A stretch of DNA of 64,000 bases from Stemphylium vesicarium (Eukaryota > Ascomycota > Dothideomycetes > Pleosporales > Pleosporaceae). Under the pieces are notes generated by a model, which had not been told where the DNA came from, did no database searches, and saw nothing but the letters and a program-made list of their open reading frames with translations. Of this stretch, positions 12,497 through 24,121 are shown one piece after another. Each line of letters opens with the position of its first letter. The first letter of the stretch is position 1. The position numbers were made by a program, and so were the translations under genes. The stretch lies in NCBI GenBank assembly GCA_004380135.1, contig QXCR01000006.1:434001-498000 (forward strand). The letters run 5' to 3'.

Positions 12497-14223
12497 ATGG
12501 ACAGCTCATCAATTACTTACGCCACTTCCAAAGACTGGCTCGATATCATGAAGAATCGGTCCAAAGTGCGCATGCATGAACTCATTGAGCGGCTTGGGCT
12601 ACGCGCCAAGTGGTCTTCCAATAAACGCGGAAAGACCAATTTTGAGTCGGCCCTTGTGCGCGAACTGGTGGCCGATATGGGCGATGTGGTGTCTACACTA
12701 CCGAAAGAGCCGGATGAGCTGATGAAGTTTCTCAGTGATGAGGGAAGTCTGAAAGAGGAGGTAGATGGTTTGCTCGAAAAGCATGGGGCTAAGGTTTGGG
12801 GGAGAGTCGGGGATCGCGAACATCTGCTGACGGCGAACGAACCTGGTGTTGAGGAGGGGCTCTACCCTAAGGATCTATACTTTGAGAATGAAGAAGACAA
12901 GCAACTGTAAGTAAACCCGAATTGGAGGCCGAAACCTTGGAAAGTCATGGATGATAGCTGATTGTCGTATAGCATTCACAAGCTTCTTCACTGGTGGATA
13001 GGACTGAAAGCGTGCAACGTTATCCTTGCACGCGAGCGCCTTGACCGCGAAAGGAGGAAGAAGGCAGAGAATCGACAAGCGCGAGTAGAGGCGGAGTTTT
13101 CTGGTCAGCCGGAAGGAGGCACACCAGCCTCATTCGTCGCGCTCGCCCCGAACTCCGTACTTCACGATGGCGATACAGGGTCGCGCGGAAGCCCCATGTC
13201 GTCAAGTGCTATGCTTACACCCCCCGAATCGGGTGAGAGTCCCACGATGGGACCCCGGGACGGAGGTGGATTTACAGCTGTCAACGGCGCGGGACATGCA
13301 CCGAATGGCAATGCCGCTTATGCAGCCACAAGTGCACACCAACAACAGGCCTCACAACAACCACAAAATGTTGTTGAAGGTGTTTGGAGTCGACTTGCTG
13401 CGGAGACGAGCAGGTCACGAGACCCCAGCACATCTACACACCCAACAGAAAGCAAAGCAGCCGTGCAACAACAGATCACAAGCGCAAACCAAGCAGCTGT
13501 GGACCGGCATATAAGCATGGAAGTCGCGAAGCTGGTAGCAAGCTTCCGTTCGGACGACGCGTCAACAGAGGACATACCCCAGCCAAACAACAGTATACCC
13601 TATCGCGGCTTGGACTACGATGGTTTACGAGCGCTGCGCCAATACATCTACGGAGAAGAACGCGGCGTTTCTATGGACGAGGAAGCTTTACTAAACCAAC
13701 TGGAGAAGACATGGCGAGAGCGAGTCCGTGCTGACTATCAGAAGATGGTTGAGAACATCCCCGTGTTCATCGCCAGAGAACGGGCATTCTTGACCTGGGT
13801 GGAACTAAAGCGACACCTAGCAGCTCTTCAACGGGCAAATGAACGTAGGTTATTGTCTACTAGTCTCGTCCTTATCTTCAACGCACTGACGTGATTACAG
13901 GCTGGTCAGCAGAGGGCCACACAACGGCCGAAATTGAACGCCGCATTCAACAGCATCGCACACTCATGGGTTGTACACAAACGATCATCGCCAACTTTGA
14001 CGATGTGGGTCAAGGTTTTGGCCTCGGTCCTAATGTCGCTGTTGACCGCGACGAATTGCTGCGGCAAGCTTTGGTCGTGCTAGCTGGAGAGAAGTATGCG
14101 GTAGAAATGCAGTGGAAGCCTGTGGAGTTCACGGCAACTATGGCGTGGCTGCATGAACACTTGGAGAACTTCCGCCGGGAAGAGGAAGAAGACGGAAAGG
14201 GTATGCTTTGGCATACCGGATAG
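12497..14223 (+). CDS. Paralogue A of an unrecognised tandem-duplicated family (3 exons)
   Basis: Exons 12497..12906, 12973..13844 and 13901..14223 join in phase into about 534 residues; the start has the context CATCATGG. Residues ~1-165 are a helical module with LPKEPDEL, a WGR..DREHLLT segment, YPKDLYF, and HWWIGLKACNVI. A disordered, Gln/Ser/Pro-rich linker follows and contains GFTAVN (236-241). The last ~200 residues form a second helical module (ALLNQLEKTW ... WVELKRHLAAL ... RDELLRQALVVL). All three parts recur in the next gene (15882..18380), and intron 1 sits at the same aligned codon in phase 2, so the two are diverged tandem duplicates. No catalytic motif, signal peptide or membrane segment is visible. 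A nuclear or scaffold role is possible but unproven. Confidence 0.88.
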
Positions 14224-15881
14224 TCCCGATGCTGGCCACTATGCTTTTTCTCTTGTTGCGCATAGTCTATGTGTCAAGATTGTAGGCGTAAACTTTGTAT
14301 AGGTGGATCTTACAGGCGTTCAGGGCTCCCAAGGATCGATCGATCGGCAGGGTTTGAGAGAGGCCCGCTACGCGTCCAATTCGGGAAAATTCTCTATTCG
14401 GGTAGGTCAGCCGCAAGGAATCGTTTCAGCTACTCCATCTTGTTACAGGAGCGTGTAGGATTACACTGGCCCAGCTGTGTCACACGTCAACCATGACTTT
14501 TGCCATCAGCATGTGTGCAGCATGCAGTAAGCGGGCATGCGACAAGTGACTTGAGCATTAATAACGATCGCCTTTACTATTTCTGAGAACAGGCGCGTAT
14601 ACGCAGCGATCAATAGTTCGGCAACTAGTATCCGAGCGAGTACACGGCTCGGCAGCACTTCGCAGTATCTCTCGCTTAATGTAACCTGCAGCCAAGGGGC
14701 GTTGCTTTGGCTCCGCACTGCGCCGTAAATCTCCCTAATGCCACGTTCCTATTTTAAAGTGGAGTGACCGCGCCGCAAATATTCATCACATCGCCTCATA
14801 TTGTCTACGACGTGTGGCGCTACACTCTGCGGCAACCTGTACCGCATGTCGAAGATGGGCGACATTTCCTGCGAAAAACAGAGGGCTGGGCGGATGAGTA
14901 ATCGCAGAGCCGCTGTGGTACAAATGTATGAGCAAGGCCTGAAGAGAGGGACGAGCGCGTCATAGATGCATATGTAGTTGTAACTCCTGACCGCGATACC
15001 AACGAGTCTATCTCCGGCTATACGAAACGGTGATAGTGCCGCTTATTCGCTGATTGCATGTGGCGGCTAATGCTGGGTTTGAGTAAGAGGATCGGATATT
15101 TTGGCCTATGCGAGTAAGAGTTGTGCTGCTAACGACAGCTTCATTTGTACCCCCCGTGTAGGATGTACCAAGCAGTAGATATGATTAGCATAACGCAGCA
15201 AATGACCACAAAGCCCATAGTGCAAGCGTCGTACTATGAACAAGCAAGGGTGAACGGACCCGGGCTGCTTGGACGAATGAGGGCGGGGCGGTACTATGAT
15301 TACACCTGATGGGGAATTATTGGCGTACGAGTCATTAACTTCGGGATGGCGACGCGTATTACCTATGCACATGTTTTTGTTGCGGCCCCTGCCGGATTAT
15401 TGTCTCGCTACTGGGACACGCACGTCTTTTCTGGGTATCTTTTCGACGCAGCATACCGTCTGTCGCCTCCTACACGTCACCCGCATCAATCATCATTTCT
15501 CATCATTCTGTCACCCGCCCCACGCCTCGACCGGTCTGCAAAGCCCAATCGCTGCTGTGCGGAGTGTCGTCGTCGAAGGCCCATGTGCTCGTATGTACAG
15601 GGGGGCCTACGTTCTTTGTTTGGTAAGGTAGCACGATCGGCATCTGAGACTGGACAAAGTTTTTGGCAGAGCAGCTGGCAATAAGAAAAACTTTGTTCCA
15701 AGAGGGCCTAGTGGAACGTACTCCTTTTACCTTGCCGACCCATCACCCCCAACCCGGCGGATCCATCACACTTTTGGCGCGCGCGCCATCAATTGTCATC
15801 CCCATCCGCCTACTTTTTTCGTCGTCGCTTTCCTTTACATCCTTCCACTGTCGACGTTACCGCCGTCACCCATGCATTGCC
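14224..15881. other. Intergenic between the two paralogues
   Basis: About 1.66 kb without a supported gene. A small (GATC)n-type run occurs near 14335-14345. The frame open upstream of 15882 is 5' leader rather than coding because the first in-frame ATG in good context is 15882. Presumably holds the paralogue B promoter. Confidence 0.5.
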
Positions 15882-18380
15882 ATGAGCTCAAAGGACAATT
15901 TGGCTCTGGATCTTGAGCATGGCGTGCGACGATGGGACCGCGCTCGATGGATCTCTGTTTTCAGCTCGCATAACCCGACTATACGCGAAGTGACGGAATG
16001 CTTGGGCCTGGGCCTGTCGGCGTCGTCGTCGACCACCAACCGCGGCATCCCGAAATTCGACAATCCGGATTATCGCAAACTGTCCAGTGAAGTGACCAAG
16101 CTGTCAAAGGAACTGCCAAAAGAAAGAGATGCACTGTTAGATTTTGCGGCGGATCCGCATTCGCTGGACCAGGAGCTGGAAGAGCTGCTAGCGAGCTATG
16201 GACCCGCTATTTGGGGCAGGGATGCGGATCGCAGCTGCTTACTGACGCCGGATGCCTCCAAGAAGACGTACAACAAAGATTTGTTTTATGACGAGCCCGA
16301 GCACAAGGACATGTAAGTTGGGCCGGTGCACGCATGTGGAGAGTGTGGGGGCGTGCGCTAAGTTTTTTTTCTACAGCCTCAAGATACACCTGCATCGATG
16401 GATAATCATCAAAGCCTGCTACTACATCCGCAACATGAAGCTAAAGAGGCCGTCGGGTGCGAATGAGTATGACCAGCTCGCCGACATGGATGGTGAGGGC
16501 CTGGTATGTCATCACTGCGAAAGCTAATTGCTACCGTCTTACCTTGTCGGCATGTTAATGAGATACAGTCGCCCCATGGAACGCCGCAATCACTCACTCC
16601 ACCCGATCAAGAGACGGCTGCTGGAATTGACCTCGATGTTAAGCCAATCAACCTGAGGAAGCGCAAGAGCAATGCCCACTTAACAATGTCTGACGACGAA
16701 GAGATGGGCTCGACGCCTGTCAAGCGGCCGTATAGCACCATGCCTCTCAGCCGAAAGGGCAGTCCCAGGAAGTCGCTCAAGTCGCTATATCCTGCCGGAC
16801 CAGGCAGTATGGAGAACATACCGCCGATGCCGACACATGCCCATCGTTTCTCGCCGGCACCAGGAATGGCGCCTGAATCAGCGAGGACACAGCTTACCCC
16901 TCTGTCACACAACGAGCTAAACGGCGCATCGAGGCCAATGCCCATTACGCAAAGTTCAGCACCGGCTGGATTTACTGCCGTGAATACTGGCGGCTTCACT
17001 GCGGTTAACACTACACCACCTATCAAAGAGCCCTCAAGAGACCCAGTACGCGAAGCTACACGAGAGTCCTCCAAAGAGATACAGCGGCCCTCCCCTGCAG
17101 GTGGACATCGTCACAGTAATAGCTATACTAGCCCCTATGAACCATCGCCGCATGGTTCGGCTCCAATTCGGCCTGCCACTGATCCTCCTCGCTCTGTACC
17201 ACCAGCAACCCCCACCCCTGCTCCTGCCGCAAGCAGTTACGGTTTCCAACCAGTAAATGTATCTGCTCCAGCACTTCCACCTGCCAATGGAGGAATTACG
17301 CTCTTTAAGAAAGAATCTCCTGCAGTTCAGCATGTCCAACACGCGCATATTGCTCCACAGCCACAGCAACCGCAAGGCCGGCAGCATTCATCACCTCACC
17401 CACCGCAGCAACAACACCAGGCGCCACAGCACAGCCAACTGCAGCACACCCAGCATTCTCAACTCCCGTCTCATCCGCACATTCAAGCTCAACAGCAACT
17501 TCCACCTCGGCCTCCAAGTCGATCTAATACACCAAGTCATCCCTACGGCCGTTCTCTTGTGCCTCTCCCTCGCAGCAGGTCTAGCACGCCACATGCGCAG
17601 GCCGCACCTAATAAGCCACTTATGGCAACTAATACGCAGGCAACATCTGCACCCTCTACACAGAGTGCGGCCGCATATGGAATTCAACTAGTCCCAACGC
17701 AAGAAGCACCACAAGCCGCCCCGAGCGGCCTTCGGGCGCATTCGAGCCATGTTCAACCGGTCGCGTCCCACCACGCACCACACCAAGCTGTGCTGAAAAG
17801 CCAGCACCCGGATTCGGCGCAGATGACCCAGCCGTCTCAAGCCCTTGCCAGGCAGACAGTGCTGACGCCGGACCTCCGCTTGCTTCAATGCGAAGTGACG
17901 GCCGGTCTTTTTACATTCTTCTTCCCTCGCTCCGCGATGCCTCCGGACGAACCCGCTCTCCTGCAGCGCCTCCACGCGCTTTGGTTCCACGGCGAAAGCC
18001 TGTTTCGCAGCGAACTTCCGACGCATTACGATCTCATCTCCAAGATTCTGACGGCCTGGCTTCACGAACGGCAAGCGATTGCGGCTTTGCGTCACTCGAT
18101 GGCCGCTAACCCGGGTGTGACACATGTGGGGCTCGTGGATCGTTTATTGGCGATGAACGATCTCCGAGCTATGAGACTCAAGTGGAAGAACATGAGTTCA
18201 ATCGACGGACTGAGCCCAGAGGATTTGCTATGCATGGCATTCAGGGCCATGACGAACACGGAAGGGAGTGAATATCTCTTCAAGGATGGACTGGCGAGGC
18301 TCGAGCTTAACGTGTTCGAGTTCTTGCGCAGCGAAGACAGTAAAATTGTTATGCAGAGACGGGATACTAGGGCTGGGTGA
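15882..18380 (+). CDS. Paralogue B of the unrecognised tandem-duplicated family (3 exons)
   Basis: Exons 15882..16312, 16377..16503 and 16569..18380 splice in phase into about 789 residues. The N-terminal module matches paralogue A: LPKERDALLDF, WGRDADRSCLLT, YNKDLFYDE, and LHRWIIIKACYYI; intron 1 falls at the same codon and phase as in A. A basic LRKRKS segment looks like a nuclear localisation signal. The central ~350 residues are disordered and rich in Pro, Gln, Ser and His, with GFTAVN at about 320-325 and again at 328-333. The C-terminal ~170 residues (LLQRLHALWF ... LTAWLHERQAIAAL ... LSPEDLLCMAFRAM) align in pattern with the C-terminus of A. An extra intron (16504..16568) and the longer linker distinguish B. 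No enzyme motif is visible; function unknown. Confidence 0.88.
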
Positions 18381-19391
18381 ACCGGCAACGATACCTCGTG
18401 GATCGGTCTCGACCACGCTTTTCCTTTTTGTTTTTCGTCTGTCGTTTCCCACTTTCTCGTGTTCATCATCGCGTACTAATGCACTACCTAAAGCGTAGCG
18501 TGGGTGGCCCTTGCTGCGCTGCCCTCCTGGCGGCCTGGCTTTCTACTTAGCGACGGCGTTTTGAGATACCCATTGTTTTGGGGAAAAGCTTGTGGTTTTC
18601 TGTTTATTCCTTCTTTCGCTTATCATCAGTTCGCGCGGCATGTTTTACTAGATTGAGGTACGAGTTTGTAATGGGTGGAATGTGAAGAGTTGCATATACT
18701 ACATTAGGAGCAGTAGAAAGTCGTAGTAATAGCCGGGTCTGGGCGTATACAGCAACAGAACAGATTGATGTGTGCAAGGTATACGTGCAGATCGTAGCCA
18801 TGATCGTAAAAGCAAGATTTGAACAGGATGCATAATCTCCAGGCTAAAAATACCCCTGTGCCCGGTTCAAGCAATGGATGTGTGGGTGTCTGTGTCTGTG
18901 TCTAGAACACGAGCTACAGTGGGTGTGCGCATGACCACACGTCTTCACGTGCGCTCGCTGAACCCTGGAAGGTTCGCATCGCGCATGGCTTCCCCCCATG
19001 TCGACCGACACCGGTCGTCGCACACCATCCGAACGCGTCTCCGCCACTCCCACCAACCCTTTTTCGCCCATCACCGCTACATCGGGCCAAGGTTGTGGAT
19101 GTTCCCCTCCCTCCCCCCCTCCCCCTGCGACGCGCCTTCCCGGGGGGCCGCCCGTGGTGGCTGCGCCTGTGTATGAGCTACCAGGTTTCAGGTCAGCCTC
19201 ATGACTTCAGCACCATCGCCCACTCACCGACTGAGTCGGCGCACCATCGCGCATTATGAACGGCCGCGTGCATCTCTCACGCGCTCGCTGGGGCTACACA
19301 CCCTTCCGCAACAGTTCTTGCTACCCTCGCATATGAGCCCATGATGCACCGTTAGCCGCTGGCGCTGCCCCATAGGTATCCGTCTGGAAAC
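18381..19391. other. Intergenic with a polypyrimidine tract
   Basis: About 1 kb. Includes a GTGTCT-type tandem repeat at about 18888-18904 and a C/T-rich tract at about 19102-19126, which resembles the pyrimidine-rich core promoters of filamentous fungi and lies upstream of the gene at 19392. No supported coding frame. Confidence 0.5.
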
Positions 19392-21013
19392 ATGGTTCTG
19401 CGACTGTTTGTGCCGCCTGGTGAGTCTTGACGGAATCAAAGACTGTGGGGAAGTTGTCTTGCTCATTGTACATAGGCGAAGGCCAGCATAGACTTGTTCC
19501 CAAGCGACCGGATCCCATCGGTGCGAATGCGACGCCCCAGTATGCCGTCATTTCTTCCACCGTCCTCGCCGTCGCGTACACTTCCTTCGCTTCGAGATTC
19601 AACCAGAGAGTGACGCCGACACAGTCGATATCTAGGACAGCGCTATTCGTACGGTCTTCAGCACGACTAGGCGTTTGCGTTGGCTTGATTGGAGCGGCTG
19701 TCAACTGGTACTACTACTCTGCTTTTGCAAATGTAGTCGTGTCGGAGAGGCTGCCAAAGGTCAAGCAGCGGAAGTTGTATAAATGGACCAAGAGATACAC
19801 GGTTGACGATGGTGCTTTGGCGGGTGCCGCGCTCGGTCTGGTTGCTGCGATACCTACGCTCTTCATTGGCCGGCCTGCTATACCCCGATGGACGCGATGC
19901 TGGGGCATGATGAATATCGGCGCGTGTACCGGTGTGTTGGGAGCCCATGGCTACTTTCACTATACTGGAGAACGGCAGAAGGCCTACAAGCGTCTTGACC
20001 GGCGGTTAAAGCGAAGGTCGCTCGAATTCTGGGCCATCTTTTGGGACAAAGAGTTGATGGCGAGGCTGGGTCCCATCATGCAGCAGTATGTACGACATAA
20101 TGGTGTCTGGTACACGCAGCTCCTACCAGACGAAGTCTTCGAGCGAGCAGAGGAACGCGATAGGGTTAATGTCAAGCCGACGAAGCAAATCGCAAACGTG
20201 GAAGCGCAGCCAGCAGGCCAACAGGAAGAGTTACCGTTCTACATCGAACCAATCGATTACGCCGCAGATCTCAAACGAATCAATGTCGACGATACATGGT
20301 CTAGAATAAACGAAATGCAAGTCAAGAGGGAGGTGCTCCTCGAGGAGGCCGAATACCTGCTATTCATCAACGCGCAACAGCAATACGAGTATTGCCACAT
20401 GGATACCATGGACGATGACGAGCGCCAGAGACGCCTACAAGAGATCCATCTCGTCGAAATCGCGTACAACCGCCTGCGCAGTGCTGCAGATGCGCTCGAT
20501 ATCAAGATCATCCACTGGCGCATGTCACTACAACACAAAGTCGCCTGGGAAAAGTCCTCCACTGACTGGTTACCTGAGCCACAGTTGATCCACTTCGCCT
20601 CGCACAATCCGTCCTTTTCGATGCTGGAAATAGAACGCATGCAAAGTCAGATTGATTCCGAGGTCAAGCGGTTTGAAGAGGGCTGCGCGGATGCCAGATA
20701 TCCACAGAACAGGCGCGAGCGATGGAGGAAGGATGCAGAGGATGGGCGGGTCTTACTCAATGCGGCGGACCACGTTCTGTATAGAATGGAAAAGGCTAGG
20801 GGAGCTACAGACGGTACTACAGAAGAGGCGGGGAATAACAGAAATATGGCATCGAAAAATGATGTCGCCATACCTGTGAAAAGAGTGGGTTCATTCAACG
20901 AGTCGAGGTCGACGAGTGATGCCATGGGGCCAACGACAGAGGCTGCTCCCTTGAGAAAAGAGGTTGAGCAGAGGCGAGTGCATGGATGTGAGGATCCTCA
21001 CCCGAGAACATGA
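19392..21013 (+). CDS. Unrecognised membrane protein with a coiled-coil C-terminal half (2 exons)
   Basis: The long frame has no ATG near its start; a 28-nt first exon (19392..19419, beginning MVLRLFVPP) joins in phase through a GTGAGT...CATAG intron to 19476..21013, giving about 521 residues. Two or three hydrophobic helices follow within residues ~55-165 (around LGVCVGLIGAAVNWYYYS, GALAGAALGLVAAIP and MMNIGACTGVLGAHGYF), Gly/Ala-rich like inner-mitochondrial or peroxisomal membrane proteins. The remaining ~350 residues are charged and helical, consistent with coiled coil, and end in a polar tail. I do not recognise the family; organelle location is a guess. Confidence 0.8.
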
Positions 21014-21301
21014 TCATTGCAATTATACTTTTCATTATCAAGCTCAAACTAAGCTACTGGAGTCGCCCTCTTTCGTAATTCTGGAGGAATACGAAAAGCA
21101 CAAACCCTCCAATGCCTGCCAGGTGGCAGGGGGGATATCGTCGTGATGCTAATGTTACAAGGCTCCATTTCCTATTTCATTTCATTTTCCGCCTATCCAT
21201 ACGTAGATCGTAAGGTCATGAAGTAATGCATGAGGCAGCCATGTCAAGGGAATGATATAACTGTATGCTGATTGTCGATTAAGCGTTAGGTAGTGAGACG
21301 C

Positions 21302-22694
21302 TTACAACTCCTGCTTAGCAGAGCTGGCGCTGGCGGCGGCGGCATCGTATCCGCTCTGAGCAGACTTGGAGGCAACCGAGGAGGCGCTGGAGGCAGACGA
21401 GGAGGCAGCAGCGTTGGCGCTGGCAGCAGCCTTGGAGATGGATGAAGAAGACGAGGAAGCGGCCTTGGCAGCAGAGCCACTGAGGGAGCTGGCACTGGAT
21501 CCAGCGGCGTCAGTAGCAGAGGCAGCGCTGGCTTCAGCGAGGCCAACCTGCTGCTTGATCAAGTCGGTGTAGTAGGCGAAACCACCAGTGGCAGCTGCGT
21601 ACTGGTTGTTGGCCTTGGAGGTAGCAGCACCGTAAGCGGAAGCACCGGAGGCAGACATGGAGCCAGCGGTAGCGGAGGCGCTGTCACCATAGAGGCGGGC
21701 ACGGTGCTTGCGGGCAAGAGCAATAAGCTCGTTGCGCTTGGAGCCCTGGGGAACCTTGATGCCGTTCTTGTCAGCCCACTCCTTGATCTGGCTGTCGGAC
21801 CATGAGTCGAGGAGGGCGTCGCTGAGGCTCTGCTGAGCGTTGGCGGCGGCAGAAGAGACGGAAGCGTAGGCACCCTGAGACTGTAGGCTAGCAAGACGAG
21901 ACTGACGGCGGAGAGCAGCAATCATAGAGTCACGGGTGTTGGGCTGGGGAACGTTGTAGCCGCGCTCATCGAACCAGGACTTGAGGTCAGAGTCAGACCA
22001 GGAAGCGTAGAGCCAGTCGCCGGGGTAGTTTGCGGTCTCCTTGGCCTTCTCGGCGGCAGACTGGTAGTTGTCACGGACAGCGGCGAGGAGAGAGTCACGC
22101 TGGCGGGGCTGGGGGACGGGAATGCCATGCTTGTCGGCAAAAGCCTTGAGCTGAGAGTCGGACCAGCTGTGGATTGTTAGTTTTGATGGAGTATATGGGT
22201 TGTGTGGGTGTGTACGTACGTGTCGAAGATCCAGTCCTTGACACTACCATAGGCCTGGTTCGCAGAGTCCTCGGTCTCAGTCCAGTACACCTTGACCTGC
22301 TCAGCAAGGCTCTTGGCGTCGTCCTCGGTGCCCTTCTTCGCCTGCTGGCCCTTGAGGGTCAGGTACTTCTGGAGCGTGGGAGCGTCCCAGCTGGTGTATG
22401 GGGAAACGACCTTGTCGTTCCAGTTGGCCTTGACGGTCGATTGAAGGTTCTTGCGGTCTGAAGGGCTAGGATGGGGGATGCCATGGTCGCTGAGCCAGCG
22501 CTCAAGCTCTGTCTCATGCCACTTGTCGTACACTGCTTTCCAGAGTCAGTCTACTGCTGCTTGAGGCCATGTGCCCGAATCGAGACAAAAGGGAGGGCTT
22601 CTGTACTATACGCACCAGCGCTTCCAAACCAGCTGTTGGCCGTAGCCGAAGCAGCAAGCGTCACCACGAGGGTGGATGCAAGGGTGAACCTCAT
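21302..22694 (-). CDS. Ish1-repeat (nuclear envelope/stress response, Msc1-like) protein (3 exons)
   Basis: Exons 22694..22616, 22532..22220 and 22166..21302 join in phase into about 418 residues. The first ~20 residues (MRFTLASTLVVTLAASATA) are a signal peptide. Several tandem Ish1 units follow, each starting with a Trp-containing helix such as W(S/F)D(S/T)(Q/D)LK.(F/W) and the turn HGIP.P or NGIKVPQ; examples are WHETELERWLSDHGIPHP, WSDSQLKAFADKHGIPVP, WSDSDLKSWFDERGYNVP and WSDSQIKEWADKNGIKVP. The last ~130 residues are almost pure Ala/Ser helix. Family members sit at the nuclear envelope/ER or cell periphery and are stress-induced in yeasts; the role here is inferred from the family. Confidence 0.92.
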
Positions 22695-23440
22695 GATAGG
22701 CGGATGCCGATGCAATGTTTATGGGTAATATGGGTTAATGAAGCAAAGACGAGGATTTGCGGGTATTAGGCAGACTCGGCAAAGAAGTGTGAGGGCACAG
22801 AAGGCGAAGGTGATGAGGGCGTTTATGAGGGGAGGGATAGACAATGGCGGCTAGAATGTGTGCGTGCGAGTGACGTAGGGCTGCACGTTTGAAGCTCTGA
22901 CAAACAAGATCTCCAACGCGCCTGCCTCCGCTGTGTTGCCCAGTGGCCAATGGGAAGCTATGGCCAACTGCGACCGCGCTTTTCTTTATGCGCAATAATG
23001 AGATGGCCTTTCTGACGCGGTCTGGGCCCTGCTACCGTCTGCTCGTTGCCTCGAAAGCATCATTAGACTTGTCAAACCCCATCTCATTGTTGTAGACTCC
23101 ATCATCACCCAGGGCACACTTTTATAGCCCAGCCTGTCCTGCTGCCCTCACAAGTAGAGCGGTGTGTCGCCATGGCATTTCAAAATTTCCCATCACGATA
23201 TTGCGGGGGCAGATCAGCGCGTCCCGCCCCTTACGTCATCGCCCAAACATGCACCCATGCACAAAACTTGTGAAGCGCCATCATGTCGTGAATCCACCAA
23301 GCCAATGGCTATTTGCACACACCCAGGCGAATTTGAGATGCATCATCTAACGCCATCATTGTCATTTCAATTCCGTGTTATTTCATTCCTAGCTTATTAT
23401 ACATCATGCTGATATGCTTCGTGCATCACTCGTCCCCGAC
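22695..23440. other. Intergenic, promoter of the Ish1 gene
   Basis: Upstream sequence of the minus-strand Ish1-repeat gene and downstream of the small mitochondrial-type gene. No supported gene. Confidence 0.5.
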
Positions 23441-24121
23441 TTATCCTCGGACACCCTCAGAACCGCTCCGACCACCCTCACCTGTAGAGTTGTTAGCGAT
23501 ACTTGGAGCATACTTCCTCCTGTGATACATACCCTTCCAGAAACCGCTGGGAACCTTGTCCTTTTCAGCTTCTTCGTTGCTGACCTGCTCATGCGCCTGC
23601 TCCGCCCGGTTATTCATGTCCTCGTTGTGTTCCTTGACGTCCTGGCTTTCGTTTCCAGCCGCCGGAGGATTTTCGTTTAATATTTTGGGTTTCGCACCTT
23701 TTACTTCGCTGGGTGTGGGCTCGTTTTGTTGGCCTTGCTTGACGGCTGGCTCTTTACTGTCCTTCATCTGACGTGCTGATGTGGAGAACTCGCGCTTGCC
23801 CGAAGATCCCTTGTTAGACGATGGGGCCGGAGACTCTGAAGTGGGCTTGGGAGACTCGTTCTGGTTCGAGTTGCTGTCCTTGTTTGGGGACGATGAGGAT
23901 TTACCCTTGGCAACACTTGGGGGTTCGGGACCAGGGTGCTCAATGTTCTCGCTGGGGTTTTGGCCCTGCTTCTCTGGTGACTCTCCAGCTGGGTTTCCCT
24001 TCCCAGAGCCGTAATCTGACGTTGCGAACCGGACCTGTACGCGCGCTCGAGATGCGGCTGAGAGGGCTGCGGGACGCAGAGCTGCCGAGCGCAGCATTGA
24101 CATTGGGCGGAGGAAACTCAT
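23441..24121 (-). CDS. Small mitochondrial-type protein, low complexity (2 exons, optional intron)
   Basis: The N-terminus (MSFLRPMSMLRSAALRP...) is rich in Arg, Ala and Ser without acids until about residue 36, typical of a mitochondrial targeting peptide. The following SDYGSGKGNPAGE ... HPGPEPP segment recalls a widespread ascomycete protein of unknown function. The middle is Ser/Asn/Pro/Lys-rich and disordered. A 51-nt GTATGT...CTCTACAG segment (23532..23482) with a GCTAAC branch site lies near the 3' end; removing it joins SGFWKG to EGGRSG and gives 209 residues, while keeping it leaves the frame open with 226 residues. The spliced form looks more natural. Confidence 0.7.
   Translation of the reverse strand: MSFLRPMSMLRSAALRPAALSAASRARVQVRFATSDYGSGKGNPAGESPEKQGQNPSENIEHPGPEPPSVAKGKSSSSPNKDSNSNQNESPKPTSESPAPSSNKGSSGKREFSTSARQMKDSKEPAVKQGQQNEPTPSEVKGAKPKILNENPPAAGNESQDVKEHNEDMNNRAEQAHEQVSNEEAEKDKVPSGFWKGMYHRRKYAPSIANNSTGEGGRSGSEGVRG

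Noticed and set aside
15663..15881. N-terminal extension of paralogue B upstream of 15882
   Set aside because: Composition changes sharply at 15882 and that ATG aligns with the start of the conserved module; the upstream part is the leader.
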